From: Candidatus Dadabacteria bacterium
GTDB taxonomy: Bacteria > Desulfobacterota_D > UBA1144 > Nemesobacterales > JADFKM01
NCBI GenBank assembly: GCA_022564935.1
Contig: JADFKM010000017.1
Location: 1-32,888 of the forward strand
Direction: 5' to 3'
DNA length: 32,888 bases
Shown: positions 27,626 through 32,888 of the stretch, one piece after another
Position numbering within the stretch: the stretch's first letter is position 1
Layout of the letters: each line of letters begins with the position of its first letter
Notes under the pieces: model-generated
Databases searched by the model: none
Told to the model about the DNA's origin: nothing
Seen by the model: the letters and a program-made list of their open reading frames with translations, nothing else
Translations under genes and position numbers: made by a program

Positions 27626-27856
27626 ATGAAACTCAAGATGCTCTCAAGCGTTAAGCACGACGGCGAGTATTACGAATACGGCGTGGAGTACGAGCTTGAC
27701 CCGAAGACGGGGAAGATGTTCATAGAGAAGGGATGGGCGGAGAAGCTCATTCCCGATACGAAGAGAAAGAAAAAGCGGGAGCGGCACATAGTGGGGGTTC
27801 CCCATCGGGGGACAGAAGGGCTTTTCTATAAAGAGAGCCGGGACGCAGGTGACTGA
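27626..27856 (+). CDS. Small gp35-like protein with repeat-encoded C-terminus
   Basis: A 76-aa protein. The first about 45 residues (MKLKMLSSVKHDGEYYEYGV, then GWAEKLIP) resemble the small beta-barrel head proteins that follow major capsid genes in Mu-like phages. The last about 25 residues (KRERHIVGVPHRGTEGLFYK...) come from repeat copy C, so the gene was probably extended by insertion of the element. The stop overlaps the next start as TGATG. Confidence 0.7.
   Translation: MKLKMLSSVKHDGEYYEYGVEYELDPKTGKMFIEKGWAEKLIPDTKRKKKRERHIVGVPHRGTEGLFYKESRDAGD
27769..27833 (+). repeat. 65-bp extended palindromic repeat, copy C
   Basis: 62 of 65 bases match copy A at 7105-7169. It is read in frame as the C-terminus of the 27626 gene. 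The central hairpin is GTTCCCC, ATC, GGGGGAC. Confidence 0.9.
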
Positions 27857-28293
27857 TGGCCTACAGCGTTCAAGCAGACATCGAGAAGTCCCTGCCTACG
27901 GCCACTGTGGCGCTTCTCACCGATGACGTGAACGGTACGACAATAGACGTCGCCGTATTGAATGAGGCCGTAGCGGACGCGGACGAGACGATCGACGCAT
28001 ATTTGAGGAGCAGATACACGGTTCCCCTCAACCCCGTTCCGGCGATCATAAAGAAGCTGTCCGTTGATCTCGCCATCTGGGAGCTATATACGCGCAGGCC
28101 GGAATCGGAGACCCCGGAGGACGTAAAGACGCTGCACGCAGATGCGTTGAAGCTGCTGAAGGACGTACAGGCGGGAAGGGCGCAGATAGGCGCCCCGGAG
28201 GAGACGGACGAGGCTCTGGGCAGCTACAAGACAAACAGGGTCGCAGACGACAGGGTATTCGATACGGACAAACTTGACCGGATGCTATCATGA
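27856..28293 (+). CDS. DUF1320 head-tail joining protein (Mu gp36-like)
   Basis: A 145-aa protein. The pattern MAYSVQADIEKSLPTATVALL, then ADADETIDAYLRSRYTVPLN, then IKKLSVDLAIWELYTRRPES is the Mu gp36/DUF1320 family. It probably forms the adaptor ring under the portal. The stop overlaps the endolysin start as ATGA, so lysis genes are coupled directly to the head operon. Confidence 0.9.
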   Translation: MAYSVQADIEKSLPTATVALLTDDVNGTTIDVAVLNEAVADADETIDAYLRSRYTVPLNPVPAIIKKLSVDLAIWELYTRRPESETPEDVKTLHADALKLLKDVQAGRAQIGAPEETDEALGSYKTNRVADDRVFDTDKLDRMLS

Positions 28294-28784
28294 ACAACAG
28301 GTTTCTAAGGGTAGTCGAATACGTGCTGAAGCACGAGGGGGGTTACGTCAATGACCCGGACGACCCCGGAGGGGAAACGAAGTTCGGCATAAGCAAGAGG
28401 AGTTTCCCTATTTTAGATATAAAGAGCCTCACGAGAAACCAGGCGGTTGCGATTTATTGGGGCGATTATTGGAAGCCGGAATACGACAAGATTAATAGCG
28501 AGGCGATTGCGACAAAGGTGTTCGACCTGGCGGTGAATACCGGACATAGAACGGCGCACCAAAGGTTGCAAGAGGCGGTCAATATAAGCATGAGTGAAAC
28601 GAAGTTGACAATGGACGGTATTATCGGCCCGGTAACGCTTTCGTGCCTCAATAGGACGAGGCCGATGCAAGTGATGACATGGTTCCTCGTAGCGATGGAG
28701 AAATACTACCGGAGCCTCAATAAGCCAAAGTTCCTCGACGGCTGGCTCAATAGGCTGTATGACATGGAGGTTAAATTAGCATGA
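28290..28784 (+). CDS. Endolysin (GH108 with peptidoglycan-binding domain)
   Basis: A 164-aa protein. The N-terminal motif EYVLKHEGGYVNDPDDPGGE, then TKFGIS, is typical of the GH108 lysozyme-like family, with Glu16 in HEGGY as the expected catalytic residue. The second half (VFDLAVNTGHRTAHQRLQEA, then LTMDGIIGPVTLSCLN) is the PG_binding_3 domain. No signal peptide is seen, so release depends on a holin. The family cleaves the glycan strand of peptidoglycan in Gram-negative hosts. Confidence 0.92.
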   Translation: MNNRFLRVVEYVLKHEGGYVNDPDDPGGETKFGISKRSFPILDIKSLTRNQAVAIYWGDYWKPEYDKINSEAIATKVFDLAVNTGHRTAHQRLQEAVNISMSETKLTMDGIIGPVTLSCLNRTRPMQVMTWFLVAMEKYYRSLNKPKFLDGWLNRLYDMEVKLA

Positions 28785-28999
28785 AATCAGGATACAAAAC
28801 AACGGAATTTTGGGTGACAATAGGGCTTCAAATCGTGGGTGTCGTTATGATTGCCATGTGCCCAACCTGTGATTCCAGTGCCGGAACTTGCACTGAGGGC
28901 GTGCCTATATTGTGCAGGGTGTTGGGCTTTGCTATCATGGCCGCGTCTGCTCTAGGATATTCGGTGAGCAGAGGAATGGCTAAAAAAGGGGCTAATTAA
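28781..28999 (+). CDS. Holin candidate with two membrane helices
   Basis: A 72-aa protein with two hydrophobic segments (about 9-27, FWVTIGLQIVGVVMIAMC, and about 44-62, ILCRVLGFAIMAASALGY) linked by a polar, Cys-containing loop. The tail is short and basic. Size, topology and ATGA overlap with the endolysin gene make a class II holin likely, though similar small membrane proteins occur in lysis cassettes without holin function. Confidence 0.7.
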   Translation: MKSGYKTTEFWVTIGLQIVGVVMIAMCPTCDSSAGTCTEGVPILCRVLGFAIMAASALGYSVSRGMAKKGAN

Positions 29000-29322
29000 T
29001 GAACAGAAATAACGTCTCGATATTTTTAATACTTGCGTTGCTTTTTATAGTGGGCTGTGGAATTAAGCAGACGACTAAGGCGGGGCTTTACATCTCGAAA
29101 ACCACGCATGATGTTGTAAAGACGCAAGTGGTCGAGCGCATGGAAACGCTTGCCTCGCGGGAGCCGACACCGGAAGCTGTTGCGGAGATGAGGAAGCTGC
29201 GAGAGATGGCCCGTGTACTGGATACATACAGCGCTGCCCACAACATGATGGTCGAAGCGGCAAGGAGCATATCCGTCTTGACGGCCGAGCTTGGGATCAA
29301 GACAGGCGGAGGGGATCGATGA
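28999..29322 (+). CDS. Lipoprotein, spanin candidate
   Basis: A 107-aa protein with a signal peptide and lipobox (ILALLFIVGC, Cys about 20). The mature part is a charged helix (KTQVVERMETLASREPTPEA, then VAEMRKLREMARVLDT). Outer-membrane lipoproteins in lysis cassettes are usually o-spanins or unimolecular spanins. There is no second C-terminal membrane segment, so it would need an inner-membrane partner, perhaps the 29678 protein. Confidence 0.65.
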   Translation: MNRNNVSIFLILALLFIVGCGIKQTTKAGLYISKTTHDVVKTQVVERMETLASREPTPEAVAEMRKLREMARVLDTYSAAHNMMVEAARSISVLTAELGIKTGGGDR

Positions 29323-29555
29323 TACAGCTGCTTCCCATTATACTGGCTGTCATAGGCGAGCTGATAAAGACCTCGCCGGAAATAATCGAGGCGTTTGGGA
29401 GCGGCGAGATAGACGAGCGGGAGTTTGAGGAGCTTATGACACAGCCAATCTCTGAAGCTCTGGAATCTAGGGGACTTACCCCGGACAACCTCGACGCGTG
29501 GGAGCGGGGCGAAATGAGGTACAACCCGGATACCGGAGCGATGGAGGAAATATGA
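29319..29555 (+). CDS. Small lysis-cassette protein of unknown function
   Basis: A 78-aa protein overlapping the previous stop as ATGA. The N-terminal 16 residues (MIQLLPIILAVIGELI) form a short hydrophobic helix, and the rest is acidic (pattern IDEREFEELMTQPISEALES). A membrane-associated regulator of lysis (antiholin-like) is possible. No family recognised. Confidence 0.5.
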   Translation: MIQLLPIILAVIGELIKTSPEIIEAFGSGEIDEREFEELMTQPISEALESRGLTPDNLDAWERGEMRYNPDTGAMEEI

Positions 29556-29570
29556 CGGGTGGCGGCGCCG

Positions 29571-29681
29571 ATGAAGAACCTAAAACGGCGGCTTAAACCG
29601 TTAAAAGAGCGCGTCCCTCTGGGTTCCCTCTGGGACACGGAGCCTAGCACGGGTGAGCCCGGCAGGAGCTCGGGTAAATGA
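29571..29681 (+). CDS. Short ORF containing a palindromic repeat
   Basis: A 36-aa ORF that overlaps the next start as ATGA. It is basic at the N-terminus (MKNLKRRLKPLKERV), with the repeat translated as VPLGSLWDTEPS. The region before 14329 gives the same translation in its open frame. An upstream ATG at 29552 opens only 14 codons. It may be a decayed gene or a coupling leader for the 29678 gene. Confidence 0.3.
   Translation: MKNLKRRLKPLKERVPLGSLWDTEPSTGEPGRSSGK
29621..29649 (+). repeat. Palindromic repeat in the lysis region
   Basis: The exact consensus GGGTTCCCTCTGGGACACGG (29621-29640) plus AGCCTAGCA; 28 of 29 bases as at 14289-14317. An extra GTCCCTCT precedes it. Confidence 0.8.
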
Positions 29682-29989
29682 CGAAGATAAACTGCTCGGG
29701 GAAGCCCGGCGACGTGTGGAAGCAGATAGCCATAATTGCCCTGACCGTTGTGGTGACCGGAGCCGGAGCGTGGTTCGGCTTCGCAAGCGATAGGGTATCG
29801 GGCGGAGAAGTCGATAAGCTGATCGATGTAAAATACAGCTCGATGGAAAAGGATCAGAAATACATAAAAGAGAAGGTATCGAAGAACGAGACGAACATAG
29901 AAGAGATCAGGAAAGACCTCGTGGACATCAAAGTTGGATTAGCCGTTCAGACTATGATTCTTAAGGAAATAAAAGAGGCTGTGAAATAG
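29678..29989 (+). CDS. Membrane-anchored coiled-coil protein, i-spanin or holin-associated candidate
   Basis: A 103-aa protein with one transmembrane helix (about 17-37, IAIIALTVVVTGAGAWFGFA), then a long charged helix (EKVSKNETNIEEIRKDLVDI and beyond) predicted as coiled coil. An N-in orientation puts the helix in the periplasm, as for inner-membrane spanins. The lipoprotein at 28999 could be its partner, though the genes are not nested as usual. XhlA-like haemolysin proteins have the reverse order (coil, then helix). Confidence 0.55.
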   Translation: MTKINCSGKPGDVWKQIAIIALTVVVTGAGAWFGFASDRVSGGEVDKLIDVKYSSMEKDQKYIKEKVSKNETNIEEIRKDLVDIKVGLAVQTMILKEIKEAVK

Positions 29990-30007
29990 GCTGTGAAGAA
30001 TTGAACC

Positions 30008-30433
30008 ATGCCGACCACAGAGCAGATTGAAGATGCGATTATCACCAAGCTGCAGACAGACGTCACGGCGGCCACAGCCACAGTCGAGCCGTTCCCCGAC
30101 AGGCCGCAGGACTACATCCTCAGCCATCCCAAGGGGGCCGTATTGGTTCAGTACCGCGGCTCTCAGTTCACAGAGCCGAGGGTCGTCAATACCATCACTC
30201 AGACGAGGACCCTTGAGTTCGTTATCGTCGTGGTTTTCAGGAATCTGCGCTCTCATCAGGGGGCTTACGGGGTGCTCGACTCCGTGCGCTCAAGCCTTAC
30301 GGGGTACGTCGTTACAACGGGCGGCCAGTCCCTTTCTAAGATGTTTCCCGTAAGGGAGGGGTTCATTGCCGAGAAGAGCGGCGTATGGTGGTACGGCATG
30401 ACGTTCAGGATGAACGATAGACACACGGAATAA
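30008..30433 (+). CDS. gp37-like head-tail / tail terminator protein
   Basis: A 141-aa protein. EQIEDAIITKLQTDVTAATA, then AVLVQYRGSQFTEPRVVNTI, TRTLEFVIVVVFRNLRSHQG, VLDSVRSSLTGY and WWYGMTFRMNDR fit the Mu gp37 (Gp37/DUF1834) family. It is expected to terminate the tail tube or connect it to the head. Confidence 0.82.
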   Translation: MPTTEQIEDAIITKLQTDVTAATATVEPFPDRPQDYILSHPKGAVLVQYRGSQFTEPRVVNTITQTRTLEFVIVVVFRNLRSHQGAYGVLDSVRSSLTGYVVTTGGQSLSKMFPVREGFIAEKSGVWWYGMTFRMNDRHTE

Positions 30434-30452
30434 CCTGCCCGCTGAAGGCAGG
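30434..30452 (+). other. Hairpin between gp37-like gene and tail tube RBS
   Basis: CCTGCC, 7-base loop, GGCAGG. It begins at the base after the stop codon and ends 2 nt before GGAGG of the tail tube gene. No T-run follows. It may protect or process the mRNA for the abundant tube protein. Confidence 0.55.
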
Positions 30453-30471
30453 ACGGAGGTAAACATACAGC

Positions 30472-31911
30472 ATGGCACAAGCATCAGGAAGCAATGGATT
30501 AGTCAGCTTTAGGAGAGAGCAGAGCTTCGGGGTTCCCGATTTCCCAGATGTGAGCGGGGGCGGGAGCTCTACGATCTCCGTGGCGGCGGCGGGTCCGGGG
30601 GCTACGAGCATTGAGGTGGCTTCGGCGACGAACTTCGCCATAGGGGACAAGATAAAAGTCGGGGATTCGAGGAACCTTGAATACGTAGAAATTCTTTCCA
30701 TCTCAAGCAATGTTCTTACTCTGCACCCGAACACGCGAATTAATTACCGCCACGAAATAGGAGAGGCGGTGGTGGAGCAAAGTCTTGCCGGGTTCGTAAA
30801 GATAGGCGCGATCACGAGCTATAACCTGGACGGCGAATTGCAGCAGTTCGAGTCGGGGGCCATCGACGGCGTGAGACAGGGGGTTCAAGGTGTGCGCTCG
30901 GGAAACTACGTCGTGAACGGAAACCTCACGGTGGAGATAGCCACCGAGGGCGTAGGGGTGTTCTTAGCCCACGCGCTCAATGCGGCGTATAAGAGCACAG
31001 GCCCGGCAGAGCCCGTAACCCCGGCCGCTACCACTCTTGCGAACGTTGCGGCTATCGGGGATAGGACTATCGAGGTAGCGGCCTTCACAAATATCTCCGT
31101 TGGAGACCTGCTGCGAATAGAGTCCGGGGACAATGCCGAGATTGTAAAAGTAGACGCGGCATGGGGAGGGGCGTCGACCACAGTCGATATAGAGCAGCCC
31201 GTAAGACAGGCGCATGCCGGTTCTTCTACGGTCGATGAGGTCATAACGCCCTTCACTCACACGATTAAAAGAGGCTCACTGCCGCCGGGGATGAGCATGC
31301 TCCTGCACCTCTCGGACATCGACTCCCTGGCGCTCATAAGAGGGGCGAAGATAAACTCTCTAGACCTGACCCTGGACCCAAGCGGCATCAATACAATGAA
31401 CGTGTCGTTCCTTGCGCAGGGGGCGCAGATGCTGCAAAGGGACATATTTGGAACCCTCACCTCCGTGACGCACAACCCGCTGGTGCCGTGGGAAGCGGCA
31501 CTCAAGGAGGGCGGCTCCGCAATAGCCACCGTGGAGAGTATGGCTCTTAATATCGAGAACAACATCTCGGCCGACAGGTTCACCGTGGGCTCGAGGTTCA
31601 TAGGGGCGGCGACCGAAGGCAAGGAGCGGACAAGCGGCAGTATTCAATATCAATATAACGACGCCAGCCTGGTAAAGAAGGCGATAGAGGAAGTGGAATC
31701 GAGCCTCAACGTCAAGTGGACGTACACGCTTGATGCCAACCACACGCTCGAGATCGACCTGCCGAGGGTCAAATACGGGGGCTCCCCGCACCCAGCGCTA
31801 CCCGACGAGGGGCCGATTACCGATACGCGAAGCTTCACGGCCTTGAGAGACGCAACGGAGCAGTCGGACGTGAAAATCACAATTTTGACCACTGAATACA
31901 CTTTATATTAA
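30472..31911 (+). CDS. Tail tube protein with two inserted beta domains
   Basis: A 479-aa protein, clearly longer than usual tube subunits (about 300 aa or fewer). SD GGAGG stands before the ATG. Two homologous about 65-residue inserts are visible: STISVAAAGPGATSIEVASA to EIGEAVVEQ (about 24-106) and ATTLANVAAIGDRTIEVAAF to HAGSSTVDEV (about 185-260). The core segments (GAITSYNLDGELQQFESGAI, INSLDLTLDPSGINTMNVSF) resemble siphophage tube proteins. The inserts probably decorate the outside of the tail. There is no sheath gene, so the tail is non-contractile. Confidence 0.75.
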   Translation: MAQASGSNGLVSFRREQSFGVPDFPDVSGGGSSTISVAAAGPGATSIEVASATNFAIGDKIKVGDSRNLEYVEILSISSNVLTLHPNTRINYRHEIGEAVVEQSLAGFVKIGAITSYNLDGELQQFESGAIDGVRQGVQGVRSGNYVVNGNLTVEIATEGVGVFLAHALNAAYKSTGPAEPVTPAATTLANVAAIGDRTIEVAAFTNISVGDLLRIESGDNAEIVKVDAAWGGASTTVDIEQPVRQAHAGSSTVDEVITPFTHTIKRGSLPPGMSMLLHLSDIDSLALIRGAKINSLDLTLDPSGINTMNVSFLAQGAQMLQRDIFGTLTSVTHNPLVPWEAALKEGGSAIATVESMALNIENNISADRFTVGSRFIGAATEGKERTSGSIQYQYNDASLVKKAIEEVESSLNVKWTYTLDANHTLEIDLPRVKYGGSPHPALPDEGPITDTRSFTALRDATEQSDVKITILTTEYTLY

Positions 31912-31929
31912 TCGCACAGGAGGCCCATA

Positions 31930-32259
31930 TTGAGCAAACTCAACTACCCGAGGGTTAAGCTTTGGATCGAGAGCAAGGAGCCGCCTGCGGGGCTGTTTCG
32001 CCCCGAGAAGCTGACAATGGCCGGCAGGGACATGATGAGCGCCGATTTCAAGGGCTGTATCTGCTATGAGGGCGGCAAGAGAGTGAAGCTCCGGTACTAC
32101 ACCGGCAGGACTATAATCTGCGAGCCGGAGTTCAAGCTGTCAAAGACTGCGCCTGCCGGGCCCGTACCCGCCGGCATTTCACCCCTTGAGACGAATCCCC
32201 TAGAAACAGATCCCCCCGAAACGAATCGCATAGAATACGGCAAGAAAGAAAAGCAATAA
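31930..32259 (+). CDS. Tail region hypothetical protein
   Basis: A 109-aa protein with TTG start 31930 and SD AGGAGG 6 nt before it. Residues 1-75 look globular (WIESKEPPAGLFRPEKLTMA, then GKRVKLRYYTGRTIICEPEF). The tail is repetitive and disordered: SPLETNPLETDPPETNRIEY. It lies between the tube and chaperone genes. Possibly a tube-associated factor; function unknown. Confidence 0.6.
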   Translation: MSKLNYPRVKLWIESKEPPAGLFRPEKLTMAGRDMMSADFKGCICYEGGKRVKLRYYTGRTIICEPEFKLSKTAPAGPVPAGISPLETNPLETDPPETNRIEYGKKEKQ

Positions 32260-32265
32260 CGGAGC

Positions 32266-32299
32266 AGGGGAAGGGGCATACATGTATGCTCCCTCCCCT
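32266..32299. other. 34-bp palindrome before the chaperone gene
   Basis: The centre GCATACATGTATGC is a perfect palindrome. With flanks AGGGGAAGGG and TCCCTCCCCT it gives 17-bp arms with one mismatch and one G-T pair. It could form a long hairpin in the mRNA upstream of the chaperone SD (GGAGG at 32326-32330), or a DNA operator. No T-run follows. Confidence 0.6.
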
Positions 32300-32335
32300 C
32301 TCTCAACAAACAAACCGTCGCAACAGGAGGCGTTT

Positions 32336-32797
32336 ATGGCTACGCTTAAGGGTCTTACGAAGAACGTGGGCGAATATGTATGGATAACTCCGTACGCGGA
32401 CATAAAAGAGTTCCCGACGTACAGGGACGAGGGGGGGGCCGAGGTCGTATTATCGGAGCAGTGGCGGGAGATAGGCTTCAGGGTGAAGTACCCGTCTATG
32501 AAGATAATCAACAACCTGTCCATCCGCAGCTTCAGGAGCTATGCGGTGAGGGGTACGAGCGAGATGCGCAAGGAGTTCGATCCGGAGCGCCTGGCCGACT
32601 TCATAGCCAAGGAGATAATCAAGGAGTGGGAGAATGTGGAGGGCGAAGGTGGCAGCTCCGCCCCGTATGACCCCGCGTTCATGAAAGCGGAGTTCATGAA
32701 ATCGCAGTTCCTTCTCAACGAGTTCATCACCCATTACCAAAGCGTCGGCGAGAGCGCGGCGTCGGATGCGGAGGTTGCGTCTGAGGATTTTTTGTAA
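32336..32797 (+). CDS. Tail assembly chaperone (gpG-like)
   Basis: A 153-aa protein. I chose ATG 32336, with SD GGAGG 5 nt upstream, over an ATG at 32282 inside the palindrome. The sequence (TKNVGEYVWITPYADIKEFP, then EQWREIGFRVKYPSMKIINN, ADFIAKEIIKEWENVEGEGG, FLLNEFITHYQSVGESAASD) has the usual form of siphophage/Mu-like chaperones: an N-terminal beta part and helical end. It ends at TAA 32795-32797 directly after T_TTT_TTG. The -1 product continues at 33-428 of this window. Confidence 0.8.
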   Translation: MATLKGLTKNVGEYVWITPYADIKEFPTYRDEGGAEVVLSEQWREIGFRVKYPSMKIINNLSIRSFRSYAVRGTSEMRKEFDPERLADFIAKEIIKEWENVEGEGGSSAPYDPAFMKAEFMKSQFLLNEFITHYQSVGESAASDAEVASEDFL

Positions 32798-32888
32798 GGT
32801 TCGGGCGCTTTGCAAAGGCACACCTCACGCCGGGCCGCACCCCTATACATAAGGTATACGAGAGCATCGAGAAGCTCGAAGGCAAGCT
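32762..32888. repeat. Terminal direct repeat, right copy
   Basis: Exact second copy of bases 1-127. It contains the last codons of the tail assembly chaperone, its frameshift heptamer, and the beginning of the frameshifted extension. Joining the copies gives a 32761-bp circle. Confidence 0.95.

Overview
This window looks like one complete, circular phage-plasmid genome. The last 127 bases (32762-32888) exactly repeat the first 127, the pattern of a circular molecule that a short-read assembler opened at an arbitrary point. One gene (the tail assembly chaperone) runs off the right end and continues at the left end. The unique length is therefore 32761 bp. The host cannot be named from the sequence. 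A probable lipoprotein spanin, a GH108-type endolysin and Mu-type head genes point to a Gram-negative bacterium, probably known only from metagenomes.

Layout, read around the circle from 19.9 kb. (1) A head module in Mu order: small HTH protein, small terminase-like protein, TerL (Mu gp28-like), portal (DUF935, gp29-like), gpG-like protein, I-type protease with a nested Z-type scaffold, DUF2190 decoration protein, major capsid protein, gp35-like and gp36-like (DUF1320) proteins. A hicAB toxin-antitoxin pair and an opposing HTH gene sit between gpG and the protease. A Mu gpF-type minor head gene was not found. (2) A lysis cassette (28.3-30.0 kb): GH108 endolysin, two-helix holin candidate, lipoprotein, a protein of unknown function, and a TM plus coiled-coil protein. 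(3) A long-tailed, non-contractile tail module: gp37-like protein, tail tube protein, G/GT chaperone pair with a -1 frameshift, 1329-aa tape measure, distal tail protein, fibre proteins and a 1251-aa tail hub/fibre protein. No sheath, baseplate wedge or spike gene is visible, so the particle should be a siphovirus with a Mu-like head, as in the D3112/B3 group.

Between the tail and head modules (12.6-19.9 kb) lies a plasmid-like region: a Fic enzyme behind an elaborate AT-rich control region, ParB and ParA, a divergent regulatory region, a winged-helix replication initiator carrying iterons inside its coding sequence, and a ribbon-helix-helix regulator. I see no transposase (MuA/MuB), integrase or recombinase. 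The inference is that Mu-type morphogenesis genes have been joined to a plasmid-style replication and partition system, with lysogeny as a circular episome.

Two features run through the whole genome. First, a family of short palindromic repeats (core GGGTTCCCTCTGGGACACGG) occurs at 11 or more places, many inside genes and translated. Three copies share a 65-bp extended form. Second, at three regulators (17333 minus, 17465 plus, 18779 plus) a good promoter sits so close to the ATG that the mRNA should be leaderless; a similar arrangement lies in front of hicA. Base composition is mosaic by eye: AT-rich stretches at about 0.43-3.2, 8.1-9.2, 12.77-12.92 and 17-18.3 kb lie in a GC-richer background. 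Two of the boundaries fall inside single genes, the tape measure and the tail hub.
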